Shown: piece by piece, positions 1-10,721 of the stretch
Numbering within the stretch: position 1 is the first letter of the stretch
Layout: every line of letters begins with the position of its first letter
Source of the DNA: an uncultured Glaciecola sp.
Lineage (GTDB): Bacteria > Pseudomonadota > Gammaproteobacteria > Enterobacterales > Alteromonadaceae
NCBI RefSeq assembly: GCF_937770335.1
Contig: NZ_CALJHY010000011.1
Location: 248,001 to 312,000 of the forward strand
Direction: 5' to 3'
Length of the DNA: 64,000 bases
Position numbers and translations under genes: made by a program
The notes under the pieces: model-generated
The model's input: the letters and a program-made list of their open reading frames with translations, nothing else
The model's database searches: none
Told to the model about the DNA's origin: nothing

Positions 1-707
1 ACCATACCAGTCTCGATGATACTGACTTTGAGTTTTCCTGAAGGAGTACCAATTATCGCACCACCACTCTCTGCTGCTGGCGCTGAAACGCCGCGCAATG
101 ATAGTGGAGGAACGTCAGACTCTGTAATCCATACTTGCTCACCATTTTCAGGATTTAGTGCAATTAGATGACCAGAAGTCGTATTAACTAGCACGAAACC
201 CGCATCGACTGCGGGAGGAGAAATAACTTCGCCCTTGACGCCAACTTTCCATTTTACTTGGCCAGTATCTTCTTCTAGTGCATATACATAACCGTTTTCT
301 GTACCAAAGAATACCGACTGATAAGCAACCGATAATCCTCCTGATATTTTCGCCGACACGGCGCGGTTAGAATACCAGAGCATGGCTTTTTTGAAGCTGT
401 AGTTGTCATAATTTGCAAAATCTTGTTGCCAGATTTCCTTACCCGTCTCTGGATCAAGCGCAACAACGATCCCATCACGGCTCGCAGCAAATACCTTTCC
501 ATAACCGACAGCAGGGGCTAACCTTGAGAAATAATCTTGAACACCATCGCCAACCTCTATTTCCCACTTAATTTGCGGCTCGAAAACGGCTTCGATTGGT
601 TTTAAGCGACGAATCTCTGTTTCTTCATCATCTGCAAACCAATCCGATACGGTTGCACATCCGCTAAGCGACAAAGCGAGCAATGCTATTACTATTCTAT
701 TCTTCAC
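1..707 (-). CDS. bamB: Outer membrane assembly lipoprotein BamB (partial, C-terminus off window)
   Basis: BamB is the beta-propeller lipoprotein of the BAM complex that inserts outer-membrane proteins. The first 235 codons are here; the family is about 390 residues, so the C-terminal part lies left of the window. The chosen start is a GTG at 707..705 that overlaps the yfgM stop (GTGA), implying translational coupling. A signal peptide ends in the lipobox LSGC (Cys17). Propeller-blade signatures recur downstream (ALDPETGKEIWQQ, ALEEDTGQVKWK, ALNPENGEQVW), typical of PQQ-like repeats. The yfgM-bamB order is conserved in gammaproteobacteria. Confidence 0.95.
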   Translation of the reverse strand, partial: MKNRIVIALLALSLSGCATVSDWFADDEETEIRRLKPIEAVFEPQIKWEIEVGDGVQDYFSRLAPAVGYGKVFAASRDGIVVALDPETGKEIWQQDFANYDNYSFKKAMLWYSNRAVSAKISGGLSVAYQSVFFGTENGYVYALEEDTGQVKWKVGVKGEVISPPAVDAGFVLVNTTSGHLIALNPENGEQVWITESDVPPLSLRGVSAPAAESGGAIIGTPSGKLKVSIIETGM

Positions 708-1342
708 TGGGTAACACCTGCCACTTCAGTTGCAGCATAATTTAGGTTACTTAACTTCATTTCTACAATGCGGTTTTGAGGTTGTTCTGCAAGTACAGCA
801 TCATAAGCTTCTTTCGCTTTATCAAACTCTTTAGTTGCAACGTAAATATCACCTTTTACTTCTTGGACTTGGTCATTGTAAGAAACGCTCTGCACAGAGT
901 CCAACGTTGCTAGTGCTCCCGCAGTATCACCAAGTTGACTCTCAACTCGCGCTAAGCGAATCTTTGCCAAATCTGCAATCGCCACATTTGGTGAATTGCT
1001 AACGGCCATATTCAAATGCAGTTTTGCCGCATCAAAATCCTTATTTTCCACTGCTTTTTGAGCTGCAACTAAACTAGTCAACAAGGCATAACCGGAGTCA
1101 GAATTATCTTTTGTAAAAGCTTCAGCTTTGAGCATACCTTCTTCAGAGTCTATCCCTTCAAGTACACTTTGAAACGCGATTGATTGAGTTTCTTTATCTT
1201 CAATAACCATATCATTATATTGCTGCCACCCGAACAAACCAGCTAAGCCGATACCGATACCAACGATAATCGCTGTTCCATTTTCTTTCCAAAAGCCTTT
1301 GATTGCTTCTACTTGTTGTTCTTCGGTTTCGTAACGTTCCAT
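704..1342 (-). CDS. yfgM: YfgM, SecYEG-associated TPR membrane protein
   Basis: This 212-residue protein matches the YfgM family, an inner-membrane protein with a periplasmic TPR domain that associates with the SecYEG translocon and the periplasmic chaperone network. A charged N-terminus (MERYETEEQQVEAIKGFWKE) precedes one membrane helix at about residues 23-41. The rest is helical repeat sequence consistent with TPR units. E. coli YfgM is of similar length. It lies between hisS and bamB and overlaps bamB by 4 nt, so the genes are probably co-transcribed. Confidence 0.93.
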   Translation of the reverse strand: MERYETEEQQVEAIKGFWKENGTAIIVGIGIGLAGLFGWQQYNDMVIEDKETQSIAFQSVLEGIDSEEGMLKAEAFTKDNSDSGYALLTSLVAAQKAVENKDFDAAKLHLNMAVSNSPNVAIADLAKIRLARVESQLGDTAGALATLDSVQSVSYNDQVQEVKGDIYVATKEFDKAKEAYDAVLAEQPQNRIVEMKLSNLNYAATEVAGVTQ

Positions 1343-1418
1343 TGAATTCCTCTACGCTTACTGCATGTAACTGGTTAATAACTAAATTTTTTCTGGCTAA
1401 CTATGCGCGAAAAAGCGT

Positions 1419-2690
1419 TTACAGCCATTCTGCTAAAGCAGATAACTCACTTAATAACAAACTAGCCTGCGGTTTATCTTGTTTTAAATGTTTTATTGAG
1501 ACACTTGCATTGGCAAGTTCATCGTCTCCGATAATAATTGCAATCGCAGCATTAGATGCCATTGCCTTTTTCATTTGTTTCTTAAAGTTACCACCACCGC
1601 AGTGCTGCTGCAATTTAACGGTCGGTAAAACAGTTCTTATTTGTTCTGCAATCTTAGTCGCTTCTGACTCGGCATATTCGCCCATTGGCATTAAATAGAT
1701 ATCGACAGCATTATTTGCATAAAGTGACTCATCAATGCTCTCAACTAAAAGCACTAAGCGCTCTAAGCCCATGGCAAATCCAACAGCAGGGCTGGCTTTG
1801 CCGCCTAACTGTTCAACCAAACCGTCATATCTGCCGCCAGCACAAATGGTACCCTGCGCACCCAATAAGCTAGTGACCCACTCGAACACCGTGCGATTAT
1901 AATAATCTAAACCACGCACTAAACTAGGATTAACTGTGTATTGGATACCTAAATTATCTAAACGTTCACATAAAAGTGAAAAATGCACTTTTGATTCATC
2001 ATCTAAGTGGTCAATCAGCTTTGGCGCATCTTTTACTATTTCTTGCACGGCTGGATTTTTACTATCTAATACACGTAATGGATTGGATAACAACCTACGC
2101 TGGCTATCCTCATCAAGCTGATCGTGATGTTTTTGCAAAAAAACAACCAGCAATTCTTTGTAGGCAACTCTTGCTTCAGCAGACCCTAACGAATTAATTT
2201 GTAACTCTACTTTGTCAGAAATACCAAATGCTTGCCACAGACGAGCGCCAATCAATATCATTTCAACGTCGATATCAGGGCCATTAAGACCGTATGCTTC
2301 GACACCAAATTGATGAAACTGACGATATCGACCTTTTTGAGGCCGCTCATGCCTAAACATAGGACCCATATACCATAGACGTTGCTGTTGATTATATAAC
2401 AAGCCATGTTCGTTACCGGCCCTTACACAACAAGCTGTTCCTTCCGGACGCAATGTAAGACTATCGCCGTTGCGGTCATCAAACGTATACATTTCTTTTT
2501 CGACAATATCGGTGACTTCACCAATTGAGCGCTTGAATAATTCAGTACTTTCAACAATCGGCGTTCGAATTTCTTGATAGCCATAATTGGCAACAACTCG
2601 ACGGATATTCGATTCGACAAACTGCCATATACCAGTTTGCGATGGTAAGCAGTCGTTCATACCTCTGATTGCTTGAATAGTCTTTGCCAC
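1419..2690 (-). CDS. hisS: Histidyl-tRNA synthetase
   Basis: Class II aminoacyl-tRNA synthetase that charges tRNA-His. The protein is 423 residues, a normal length. It begins with the family N-terminus [16 protein letters not shown]. The ATP-binding loop RPEGTA is at residue 81, followed by the motif 2 region [16 protein letters not shown]. The HisRS-specific [15 protein letters not shown] motif lies near residue 258, with motif 3 [11 protein letters not shown] further on. A C-terminal anticodon-binding domain follows. It sits between ispG (125 nt upstream) and yfgM (76 nt downstream) in the conserved order. Confidence 0.98.
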   Translation of the reverse strand: MAKTIQAIRGMNDCLPSQTGIWQFVESNIRRVVANYGYQEIRTPIVESTELFKRSIGEVTDIVEKEMYTFDDRNGDSLTLRPEGTACCVRAGNEHGLLYNQQQRLWYMGPMFRHERPQKGRYRQFHQFGVEAYGLNGPDIDVEMILIGARLWQAFGISDKVELQINSLGSAEARVAYKELLVVFLQKHHDQLDEDSQRRLLSNPLRVLDSKNPAVQEIVKDAPKLIDHLDDESKVHFSLLCERLDNLGIQYTVNPSLVRGLDYYNRTVFEWVTSLLGAQGTICAGGRYDGLVEQLGGKASPAVGFAMGLERLVLLVESIDESLYANNAVDIYLMPMGEYAESEATKIAEQIRTVLPTVKLQQHCGGGNFKKQMKKAMASNAAIAIIIGDDELANASVSIKHLKQDKPQASLLLSELSALAEWL

Positions 2691-2815
2691 AATTGTCTCT
2701 AATTAATTAAATAAAACGCGACATTATAAGGATTTTGTCGCGCGGGGTAAAACCTAGGAGGCCGATTTTTACGTGTTTTATGGATTTTTTTTCGCTTTAC
2801 GCAGTATTATTCCGT

Positions 2816-3937
2816 TTAGTTGGTTATATCAGTGACTTTAATCCTGTTTTTCTCGTCAAGCAGTGCCGCCTTGGCTCTAATTCGTTTTTCTAACTGGTCA
2901 ACTAAATCCTCGTTTGACAAACGTTCGCGTTGACGCTTACCGTCTAAATAAAACCCACTCATATTACGAGCACCTGTTAAGCCTAAATCAGAAACTTCAG
3001 CTTCCCCGGGCCCATTTACAACGCAACCTATGATAGAGACGTCCATAGGCGTCACAATATCTTCTAGGCGTTCTTCTAGTGCGTTAACGGTTGATATAAC
3101 ATCAAACTCTTGACGCGAACAACTAGGGCAAGCGATAAAATTAATGCCTCTTGCTCGAATTCTGAGTGACTTTAAAATATCAAAGCCCACTTTTATTTCT
3201 TCTACCGGATCCGCGGCTAATGAGATCCGGATTGTGTCGCCGATACCCTCAGCTAATAACATACCAAGTCCAACCGCACTTTTTACTGCTCCAGCTCGAA
3301 AACCGCCCGCTTCGGTAATACCTAAATGCAATGGTTGAACAATTTGCTTAGCTAACAAGCGATATGCGCCAACCGCTAAAAACACGTCAGACGCTTTTAC
3401 ACTCACTTTGAACTGGTCGAAATTGAGTTTATCTAGAATATCAACATGTCTCATTGCTGACTCGACTAATGCCTCAGCGTTTGGTTCTTTATATTTTTCT
3501 TGAATATCTTTCTCTAACGAACCACCATTAACACCAATTCGAATTGGAATATTGTTATCTTTAGCGCAATCAACAACTGCTCTTACTCGTTCCATGTTGC
3601 CAATATTACCTGGGTTAATCCTCAAGCAGTCAACACCATACTCTGCAACCTTTAATGCGATCCTGTAATCAAAATGTATGTCTGCTATCAAAGGAAGATT
3701 AACTTGTTGTTTTATTAATTTGAATGCTTCAGCCGCCTCCATCGTAGGTACAGAGACACGCACGATGTCACCGCCAACGCCTTGAATACGTTTTATTTGT
3801 GCGACAGTAGCGTCCACGTCTAGCGTATTCGTATTCGTCATTGACTGCACCGCGATAGGAGCACCATCACCAATAGGAACATTGCCTACATAGATTCTAG
3901 TTGATTTGCGACGAATAATAGGAGAATCGGAAAACAT
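2816..3937 (-). CDS. ispG: 4-hydroxy-3-methylbut-2-enyl diphosphate synthase IspG
   Basis: IspG (GcpE) is the [4Fe-4S] enzyme that converts methylerythritol cyclodiphosphate to HMBPP in the MEP isoprenoid pathway. At 373 residues it is the short bacterial form. The N-terminal TIM-barrel segment ([20 protein letters not shown]) is typical. The cluster ligands are visible as ACPSC around residue 270 and [10 protein letters not shown] around residue 305. The ATG shares its A with the rodZ stop (TAATG), indicating coupling to rodZ. Its need for an Fe-S cluster fits the nearby isc operon, but it is not part of that operon. Confidence 0.98.
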   Translation of the reverse strand: MFSDSPIIRRKSTRIYVGNVPIGDGAPIAVQSMTNTNTLDVDATVAQIKRIQGVGGDIVRVSVPTMEAAEAFKLIKQQVNLPLIADIHFDYRIALKVAEYGVDCLRINPGNIGNMERVRAVVDCAKDNNIPIRIGVNGGSLEKDIQEKYKEPNAEALVESAMRHVDILDKLNFDQFKVSVKASDVFLAVGAYRLLAKQIVQPLHLGITEAGGFRAGAVKSAVGLGMLLAEGIGDTIRISLAADPVEEIKVGFDILKSLRIRARGINFIACPSCSRQEFDVISTVNALEERLEDIVTPMDVSIIGCVVNGPGEAEVSDLGLTGARNMSGFYLDGKRQRERLSNEDLVDQLEKRIRAKAALLDEKNRIKVTDITN

Positions 3938-5010
3938 TATTGACCTGTAATTGCTAATTCAAACTGTACTGGAACACCACGACGATACTGAGATAGATCA
4001 ACTGGCTTACCAGCAAAATCGATATCAACAGTTGACGGCGGGCACATATTTACTGATATTGGTGGAATACCTCTAACTGCCATTACTCGGCCTTTGACTT
4101 TAACGCCTACCGCCATGACTTCACCACCAGCATCTTTCACACTTAACCAACAATCTTCTTTAAAGGTAAAAATAACGTCCACAGTACCGTCGCTATTTAT
4201 ATTGTATCCATCTATGAACTTGCTGCTTGAACTAGATGCAGAGCCATCACTGTCGCCATCCAATGGATTATCCACCTCGGATAGTTCATCTACAGATTGG
4301 TCTGTGAACTCAGACGCTTGGTTCTCTGCCGTGGGTATCGCTTTTTCAATCACATTACCAGCCTCATCAAGCTCGTTATCTGTGGCATCTTGCGGATTTT
4401 GACTATCCAGAGCATTACTAGTATTTGTCAGTTCATTTTGGCGTTTAATATCTTCTTCAAGAACAGCGAGTTCATCAGGCATGTTCAGATTATTACTCAT
4501 CGCATTGACGGACTCACCTTCATTTATGTTACTCGATTGCTCTGTCACATTGTTATTAAACAGATTTAACCTGTTCATTATCGATTTATCAGATTGTTGA
4601 TACCACCAGATAACCAACGAAGCAACAACCAAAAATACGATGAGATAGGTCACCATCATCCAACGGTCGTCATTTGCCTGTTTGGCGACACGTTGAGAAA
4701 AACTCTGTAATTTAGCAGGCTGCTTTTCACCTTGATGCAAAACATCAAAATTTTCAAGCAAGGGCTCTACAGACATGTTCAAGAGTTTCGCATAGATCCT
4801 TACATAACCTTTAGTAAAGGTTATTGAAACGCCTGGCTTATGCGTGTCGGTTTCGATATCTTGAATATTTCCTAAACGTAAGTGCAGACGATCAGCAACT
4901 TGCTGCTGAGTGAGACCTTGCGCCTCACGACCTTTTTTTAGCTGTTGACCTGGTGTAGCTTGCGTCGACTCTGCTGTCGCTTCTTTTGTATTGATATATT
5001 CTTCAGTCAT
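3937..5010 (-). CDS. rodZ: Cytoskeletal protein RodZ
   Basis: RodZ links the MreB cytoskeleton to the cell-wall elongation machinery. The 357-residue protein has the canonical layout. A cytoplasmic Cro-like helix-turn-helix spans about residues 25-90 ([20 protein letters not shown]). One membrane helix lies near residues 115-138. A low-complexity acidic, Asn/Ser-rich linker follows, and a periplasmic DUF4115 beta domain occupies about residues 265-355 ([20 protein letters not shown]). It overlaps pilW by 8 nt upstream and ispG by 1 nt downstream, so the three genes appear translationally coupled. Confidence 0.95.
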   Translation of the reverse strand: MTEEYINTKEATAESTQATPGQQLKKGREAQGLTQQQVADRLHLRLGNIQDIETDTHKPGVSITFTKGYVRIYAKLLNMSVEPLLENFDVLHQGEKQPAKLQSFSQRVAKQANDDRWMMVTYLIVFLVVASLVIWWYQQSDKSIMNRLNLFNNNVTEQSSNINEGESVNAMSNNLNMPDELAVLEEDIKRQNELTNTSNALDSQNPQDATDNELDEAGNVIEKAIPTAENQASEFTDQSVDELSEVDNPLDGDSDGSASSSSSKFIDGYNINSDGTVDVIFTFKEDCWLSVKDAGGEVMAVGVKVKGRVMAVRGIPPISVNMCPPSTVDIDFAGKPVDLSQYRRGVPVQFELAITGQ

Positions 5011-6409
5011 TATTTTTCGGGTCCTTTACCCGCAACTTCATCCCTACTTTTATAGCGGATGGATCGTCAAGGTTGTTCCATTGCATTAGGTATTTGATTT
5101 TAACGTTATATCGAAGTGAGATGCGATACAAGTTTTCCTTTGCTTGCACAACATGATAACTGGCATCACCATCTGGCGTCTCATCTATTTGTTGTGTGGC
5201 TGTATCTTGCCCTTCATCCGCGGCGAGTTTAACGACCTCATCTACTGTTGCCAGCGAATCATTAACTCTTTTAGCTGCGCCATCGATGGTTGCAGATTCG
5301 TTCTGCGTATTATTGAAATCAGCGGCGAGCGCTGCCTCTAGCTCAGCTTCTCGTTTTTCTGCTGCATCGGCATTAAGAGTATTGTCAGGCACGGTAGCAT
5401 CAGTCGTGACATTTTCTAGTATCACAACCGGTTTATCTGCGGCCTTCTCTGGCAATGCATTTGGAGCTTCAACGAGTATTGCCGGCGTTAGCGTTTTATT
5501 TACTTTTATTAAGGCAGGAGCATCTGCGGGAATAGTTTGAACAGGGTTAACTGCCTTGTTTACATCTGTTTGCGAAATACTCGCTTCTGTCGCCTGCACA
5601 CTTTCTCTGCGTTTATTTTTCACGGTAGCAATAGGTTGAAATTTACCCATTTGTTTGTTAAAAAGTGCCGTGTTTGGATGTTCAGGAAACATACTCTTCA
5701 TCAATTCGCCATAGCCGAGTGCTGCCTTGGTATCCCCTAATCCTTGCGCTATTTCGTATGATAACCAAAGTGATTCTGGAGATACTCTGGAAACACGGTC
5801 GTACTTCCATAACGACTTTTTCGCTTCGCCATAATTACCCTGCTCTTTTTGTAATTGAGCTAAAAAGAAAAGGCTCTTACCGCGCGTAGGCTGATGGTTT
5901 AAGGCTAATTCGAAAAAACCGATAGCTTCATCTGTTTTCCCCTGGTCAACCGCGCAGATTGCTAAATTCTCATAGGTTTCTGCGACTGAAATGTAGCTTT
6001 TGCTAGTTACTGCTCTTAAGAAGAAAGACTTCGCTTTTTCATAGCGTCCTTGCTCACATAAAAACGCACCGTAACTATTAATTATATTTGGATTTTCAGG
6101 GGCGAGTTTGAGAGCTTTAAGATAATACTCTTCAGTAAGTCCAAGCTCATCAACCTGCTGATAATAGTAGGCCATTGCAAAATGAGCATCTGCTGACTTT
6201 GGCGCAAAATTTAAAGCTTTGTCTAAGTTAGCTTTAGCTTGAGAAAAATTTCCATTGCTTAAATAAGTCAGTCCTAGGCTCACTCGATTCTTTGCTGCAG
6301 CATCGGGGTTAATGCCATCCGCACCAGCAAATGCTGGGTCTCTTGGTTCTGTAACACAAGCACTTAGAACTGCACAAAAAACAATAGCTGCTACGGATTT
6401 CTTCAACAT
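5003..6409 (-). CDS. pilW: Type IV pilus pilotin PilW/PilF with C-terminal LysM extension
   Basis: PilW (PilF) is the outer-membrane TPR lipoprotein needed for secretin multimerisation in type IV pilus biogenesis. A lipoprotein signal ends at Cys18 (VLSAC). TPR repeats fill about residues 35-260 (RVSLGLTYLSNGNFSQAKAN and following units). The family is normally about 250 residues, whereas this protein is 468. An Ala/Asp/Thr-rich linker leads to a LysM peptidoglycan-binding domain near residues 413-460 (YHVVQAKENLYRISLRYNV). The extension could tether the pilotin to the cell wall; that role is inference. It lies between rlmN and rodZ as expected. Confidence 0.93.
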   Translation of the reverse strand: MLKKSVAAIVFCAVLSACVTEPRDPAFAGADGINPDAAAKNRVSLGLTYLSNGNFSQAKANLDKALNFAPKSADAHFAMAYYYQQVDELGLTEEYYLKALKLAPENPNIINSYGAFLCEQGRYEKAKSFFLRAVTSKSYISVAETYENLAICAVDQGKTDEAIGFFELALNHQPTRGKSLFFLAQLQKEQGNYGEAKKSLWKYDRVSRVSPESLWLSYEIAQGLGDTKAALGYGELMKSMFPEHPNTALFNKQMGKFQPIATVKNKRRESVQATEASISQTDVNKAVNPVQTIPADAPALIKVNKTLTPAILVEAPNALPEKAADKPVVILENVTTDATVPDNTLNADAAEKREAELEAALAADFNNTQNESATIDGAAKRVNDSLATVDEVVKLAADEGQDTATQQIDETPDGDASYHVVQAKENLYRISLRYNVKIKYLMQWNNLDDPSAIKVGMKLRVKDPKNND

Positions 6410-6428
6410 GGCATTTCTCTTATATTTG

Positions 6429-7586
6429 TTATTGAGTCATTTTTACCGAAATTGGTTGTCCATTCATCTGTTTTTTCAATAATCTCTTCGTTCTATCAAC
6501 AACCTCCCCCACTAATTGACCACATGCTGCGTCGATATCATCCCCGCGGGTTTTTCTGATCATAACAGTGTAACCGTGCTCCATAAGTACCTTTGAAAAC
6601 CTATCCATCCTTGAATTACTTGAGCAAGTATAAGGGGTACCGGGATAAGGATTGAACGGTATCAAGTTTATCTTACAAGGTGTTTCTTTCAATACTTTAG
6701 CTAATTCATGCGCTTGATCAGTACTATCGTTGACTTGGTTTAACATAACATACTCAACAGTGACTTTGCCTTGATTTGCTTTGGATTTTTCTAAATAGCG
6801 TCGTACACTTGCTAAAAACTCTTCAATTGGATACTTTTTATTCACCGGTACAATTTCATCACGCAGCTTGTTGTCTGGTGCATGCAGTGAAATCGCGAGT
6901 GCAACATCAATTTGGTCGCCCAACATATCCAAGGCAGGAACAACACCTGATGTGCTCAACGTGACTCTGCGTTTAGACAACCCAAAACCAAAGTCATCCA
7001 ACATGATACGCATTGCTGGGACAACATTCTTTAGGTTTAATAATGGCTCGCCCATTCCCATCATAACGACATTAGTAATAGGACGTTGTGAGGTATCCTT
7101 CGATAGCCCGATAAAAGTCGCTACCCGCCATACCTGACCAATAATTTCAGCGACCGACAAATTACGATTAAAGCCTTGTTGTCCTGTTGAACAAAAAGTA
7201 CATTCCAATGCGCAACCGACCTGCGAGGATACGCACAGCGTGGCACGATCAGTCTCTGGTATCCATACTGACTCAACTTCCTGCCCACCATCTAATAATA
7301 AGGCAAATTTAATAGTGCCATCAGATGCTTGTTGGTGCTCTGAAATAACCGGCGCTTTGATAACACAGTGTTTATTTAATTTAGCACGTAACGCTTTGTT
7401 AATATTCGTCATCTTGTCGAAATCAGACTCACCTTCTTGGTAAATCCATTTCATCAATTGCTCAGCACGAAACGGTTTTTCATTGATAGAGGCAAAATAG
7501 TCACGCAAGCCCTGTCGGTCCAAGTTTAATAAATTAACTTTTTTCATCTCTTTCTGAGGTTCTATATTTACTTGGCCTACTGACAT
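6429..7586 (-). CDS. rlmN: 23S rRNA/tRNA adenine-C2 methyltransferase RlmN
   Basis: Radical-SAM enzyme that methylates C2 of A2503 in 23S rRNA and A37 of some tRNAs. The radical-SAM cluster motif is visible as ECTFC within [13 protein letters not shown]. The helical N-terminal segment ([20 protein letters not shown]) and the C-terminal [15 protein letters not shown] with the second catalytic cysteine are present. A longer frame opens 29 codons upstream, but those residues are hydrophobic and unlike the family. The ATG at 7586 has an AAGG 8 nt upstream and gives about 385 residues, the normal size, so I place the start there. Confidence 0.96.
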   Translation of the reverse strand: MSVGQVNIEPQKEMKKVNLLNLDRQGLRDYFASINEKPFRAEQLMKWIYQEGESDFDKMTNINKALRAKLNKHCVIKAPVISEHQQASDGTIKFALLLDGGQEVESVWIPETDRATLCVSSQVGCALECTFCSTGQQGFNRNLSVAEIIGQVWRVATFIGLSKDTSQRPITNVVMMGMGEPLLNLKNVVPAMRIMLDDFGFGLSKRRVTLSTSGVVPALDMLGDQIDVALAISLHAPDNKLRDEIVPVNKKYPIEEFLASVRRYLEKSKANQGKVTVEYVMLNQVNDSTDQAHELAKVLKETPCKINLIPFNPYPGTPYTCSSNSRMDRFSKVLMEHGYTVMIRKTRGDDIDAACGQLVGEVVDRTKRLLKKQMNGQPISVKMTQ

Positions 7587-7721
7587 TTTTTTACCTTCAT
7601 AACAATTTATAACTAATATCGTTGTACACATTATAGCGAATAACATTGCGCACATACAGTATACGTTATTCAACTCAATTAAGAGCGATTTAACGTTGGC
7701 TTATCAGCCTATATAATTTAA

Positions 7722-7747
7722 CTAAAAAAGGGAGCCGAAGCTCCCTT
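7722..7747 (-). terminator. Intrinsic terminator after ndk
   Basis: Read on the minus strand, AAGGGAGC-TTCG-GCTCCCTT forms an 8-bp stem closed by a UUCG tetraloop and followed by TTTTTTAG. It lies 20 nt past the ndk stop and before rlmN, so it ends the ndk transcript. Confidence 0.9.
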
Positions 7748-7766
7748 ACTATATCACTTCGTTTGC

Positions 7767-8198
7767 TTAGCGTGTGCGTGGGCAAATTTCTTCATCAGAG
7801 AAGAAATAAGCTATTTCTCTAGCCGCTGACTCTGGCGCATCTGAACCGTGGCATGCGTTTTCGTCAATAGACTCTGCGTAATCTGCACGTAATGTGCCTG
7901 CAGCCGCATCTGCTGGGTTAGTTGCACCCATGATTTCTCTATTTTTAACTACCGCGTTGTCGCCTTCAAGCACTTGAACCATTACTGGACCAGATGTCAT
8001 AAAGCTAACTAATGCACCAAAGAAAGGACGTTCGCTGTGCTCTGCATAGAAGCCTTCAGCTTGTTCTTTACTCATGTGAAGCATTTTTGAAGCAACAATG
8101 CGTAAGCCTGCACTTTCAAAACGGTTATAAATTGCGCCTATAACATTTTTCGCTACTGCGTCAGGTTTGATTATCGAAAAGGTACGTTCTAAAGCCAT
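7767..8198 (-). CDS. ndk: Nucleoside diphosphate kinase
   Basis: Ndk transfers the gamma phosphate between nucleoside di- and triphosphates through a phosphohistidine. The 143-residue length is exactly typical. The N-terminus [20 protein letters not shown] is canonical, and the active-site histidine is His117 in NACHGSD. The gene has its own terminator downstream and a 275-nt gap upstream before fdx, so it is probably monocistronic. Confidence 0.98.
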   Translation of the reverse strand: MALERTFSIIKPDAVAKNVIGAIYNRFESAGLRIVASKMLHMSKEQAEGFYAEHSERPFFGALVSFMTSGPVMVQVLEGDNAVVKNREIMGATNPADAAAGTLRADYAESIDENACHGSDAPESAAREIAYFFSDEEICPRTR

Positions 8199-8402
8199 GG
8201 TTAATTCTTCCGTTTGCTGATTTTAAAAATTCGCGCGATTATAAAGAAGATAGGTCGTAATGAATACCCCTACTTCGCAAATTCGTTTTTTAAATTCAAA
8301 AAATGCATGTGAATTCAATTTCATAAACAGACAATTCAACACTAATTAATACTTATAATTCATACGCTTGATAACAAAAAGGATAGCGTAAAGTGACGAA
8401 TT

Positions 8403-8445
8403 TGAGCGTATTATGAATAGTCAAATAATTCATAAAAAACGCTCA
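8403..8445. other. Inverted repeat downstream of fdx
   Basis: TGAGCGT at 8403-8409 pairs with ACGCTCA at 8439-8445, and the inner segments ATTATGAAT and ATTCATAA extend the stem imperfectly. It lies 29 nt past the fdx stop in the 275-nt fdx-ndk gap. No clear U-tract follows on the minus strand, so it could be a weak terminator or a 3'-end stabilising hairpin of the isc transcript. The rest of the gap (8199-8473) holds no recognisable gene; in particular I do not see iscX. Confidence 0.45.
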
Positions 8446-8473
8446 TTGTCAGAATGAAAGTGATCAGTATTGT

Positions 8474-8812
8474 TTAATGCTCTTCACTAGCGTGATTGAT
8501 CGTGTATTTAGGTATTTCAACAACCAAATCTTGACCATCAATAATTGCCTGGCAACCCAAGCGAGACTCAGGCTCAAGACCCCAGGCTTTATCAAGTAAA
8601 TCTTCTTCCAGATCTTCTGCATCACCTAAAGAATCATAGCCCTCTCTAACAATAATGTGACAAGTGGTGCATGCACACACTTTTTCACACGCATGTTCAA
8701 TGCCTATTCCATTCTTTAACGCTAAGTCCAGTACTGAAGTACCTTTATCTGCCTGAAGTACAGCACCGTCTGGACAAAGTTCTTTATGGGGTAAAAAAAT
8801 AACTTGTGGCAT
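8474..8812 (-). CDS. fdx: Isc-type [2Fe-2S] ferredoxin
   Basis: Adrenodoxin-type ferredoxin that supplies electrons for Fe-S cluster assembly on IscU. All four cluster ligands fall at the E. coli positions: Cys42, Cys48 and Cys51 in the ACEKVCACTTC region, and Cys87 in RLGCQ. Its 112 residues match the family. It is the last gene of the isc operon and starts 13 nt after hscA ends. E. coli has iscX next; it is absent here. Confidence 0.97.
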   Translation of the reverse strand: MPQVIFLPHKELCPDGAVLQADKGTSVLDLALKNGIGIEHACEKVCACTTCHIIVREGYDSLGDAEDLEEDLLDKAWGLEPESRLGCQAIIDGQDLVVEIPKYTINHASEEH

Positions 8813-8825
8813 TCTTCAATCCTAT

Positions 8826-10694
8826 TTAAATATCATCTACCGAATGACCCGCGAGCGCTTTTTGAATAGACTTATCCATTCTTCTGGCTGCGAAGTCTTG
8901 GCTTAATTTATCAACAACATCGATAGCTTGTTTAATAGCATCAATATCATTATTCGCTGCACACAGCCCTAAACTTTTTAAGGCGTGGTCAATCGCTTTT
9001 CTTTCGTTGTCTGATAATAATTCCTCACCATCTTCGGCCAACGCACCGTGCATAGCTTCAAGAACTCGACTTGCATCGACTTGTTGCTCTTTTAACATTC
9101 TTTCTTGCATATCTTGCTTCGCGTTTTGCATGCTAGATTGCAACATATCCAATATCTCTGCTTCTTCCAATCCGTATGAAGGCTTAACCTGTATTTCAGC
9201 TTGTACACCGCTGGATTTCTCCATAGCAGTGACATTTAATAAACCATCAGCGTCAACTTGAAAAGTAACTCGTATGTGGGCTGCTCCTGCCGTCATTGCA
9301 GGAATGCCTTTCAGAGTGAACTTAGCCAAAGACCGGCAATGATCAACTAACTCACGTTCGCCCTGCAATACGTGCACTAACATTGCCGTTTGGCCGTCTT
9401 TAAACGTAGTAAATTCTTGCGCTTTTGCGACTGGAATTGTCGTGTTTCGAGGAATGATTTTCTCAACCAATCCGCCCATCGTTTCAATACCTAACGATAA
9501 TGGAAGAACATCCAATAGCAGCATATCACTGTCAGGTTTGTTCCCAACCAAAATATCGGCCTGAATACCAGCACCAATAGCCACCACTTTGTCTGGGTCA
9601 ATTGATGTCAATGGGGCTTTTTTGAAAAACGTTTCAACTTGTTGACGCACCAGTGGAACCCGCGTTGAGCCGCCAACCAAGATGACATTATTCACCTCTT
9701 CGAGACTGACCCGCGCATCTTTCACCGCACGTTTACAGGTACTTATCGTCTGCTTTACCAAATCATTAATCATTTGATTAAGTTGATTTAATTGTACGCT
9801 AACCTCGGTGCTTTGCTCACCACCCTCTAATTTAATAGATACAAGACTAGTATCAGCATTACTTAATGCTTCTTTTACTTCCTTACCGGCGTTCATTAAA
9901 CGTCGATGGTTTAGTTTTTCTGTAACAGCATCAAGTCCAAGTTGACGTGCTAGATGACTAGCTAACAAGTGATCAAAATCGTCTCCACCAAGTGCTGAAT
10001 TACCGCCAGTAGCAAGTACCTCAAACACGCCTTTATTCAATCTTAGAATTGAAACATCAAAAGTACCACCGCCCAAATCATAAACCGCAATAACGCCTTC
10101 TTCTTTGCTATCTAAACCATACGCAATTGCTGCAGCAGTTGGCTCATTGAGCAACCGCAGGACCTTCAAACCAGCCAGTTGGGCTGCATCTTTCGTTCCT
10201 TGGCGCTGGGCATCGTCAAAATAAGCTGGAACGGTAATAACAGCACCCGTAATTTCATCACCCATTCGCGCTTCAGCACGCGTTTTCAATGCGCTTAAAA
10301 TGTGTGAAGATATTTGAACTGGGTTCAACTCACCCATTGGCGTTATAAACCGCGGAGAAACCGAATCAGCAACAAAGTGATAAGGTAATTGGTCCCAATG
10401 AGTCGTCACATCGGCTAGACTTCTTCCCATAAAACGCTTCACTGACATAATCGTGTTCGCTGGATCCGCATTTGAGTTATCTCTCGCATGATAGCCAACA
10501 TCGATTGACGCTTCAGAATAGTGGACTACAGATGGCAACAAATGTCTTTCATACTCATCTGCTAACGTGACACATTGACCACTTTTTACAGCACTCACTA
10601 ATGAATTGGTTGTACCTAAGTCAATTCCAATTCCTATTTTACGTTCATGCGGAGCTGCGCTTTGGCCGGGCTCTGCAATTTGTAATAATGCCAT
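8826..10694 (-). CDS. hscA: Fe-S cluster chaperone HscA (Hsp70 family)
   Basis: Specialised Hsp70 that, with HscB, drives cluster release from IscU. The 622-residue length is typical. The ATPase domain starts at [17 protein letters not shown] (about residue 20) and carries the Hsp70 signatures [13 protein letters not shown] and [15 protein letters not shown] substrate-binding domain and a helical lid follow. It lies between hscB (27 nt upstream) and fdx (13 nt downstream). The frame is intact, unlike the upstream isc genes. Confidence 0.97.
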   Translation of the reverse strand: MALLQIAEPGQSAAPHERKIGIGIDLGTTNSLVSAVKSGQCVTLADEYERHLLPSVVHYSEASIDVGYHARDNSNADPANTIMSVKRFMGRSLADVTTHWDQLPYHFVADSVSPRFITPMGELNPVQISSHILSALKTRAEARMGDEITGAVITVPAYFDDAQRQGTKDAAQLAGLKVLRLLNEPTAAAIAYGLDSKEEGVIAVYDLGGGTFDVSILRLNKGVFEVLATGGNSALGGDDFDHLLASHLARQLGLDAVTEKLNHRRLMNAGKEVKEALSNADTSLVSIKLEGGEQSTEVSVQLNQLNQMINDLVKQTISTCKRAVKDARVSLEEVNNVILVGGSTRVPLVRQQVETFFKKAPLTSIDPDKVVAIGAGIQADILVGNKPDSDMLLLDVLPLSLGIETMGGLVEKIIPRNTTIPVAKAQEFTTFKDGQTAMLVHVLQGERELVDHCRSLAKFTLKGIPAMTAGAAHIRVTFQVDADGLLNVTAMEKSSGVQAEIQVKPSYGLEEAEILDMLQSSMQNAKQDMQERMLKEQQVDASRVLEAMHGALAEDGEELLSDNERKAIDHALKSLGLCAANNDIDAIKQAIDVVDKLSQDFAARRMDKSIQKALAGHSVDDI

Positions 10695-10721
10695 ATAACT
10701 TAAAACCTTTTATTTTATCTG

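Noticed and set aside
275-502. Minus-strand 75-codon frame within bamB
   Set aside because: It is out of frame with the clear PQQ-repeat bamB reading frame covering the same DNA.
7587-7673. 29-residue hydrophobic N-terminal extension of RlmN
   Set aside because: RlmN is cytosolic and family members start at the equivalent of 7586, which has a good ribosome-binding site.
8199-8473. iscX gene after fdx
   Set aside because: No frame in this gap resembles IscX; only an imperfect inverted repeat is visible.
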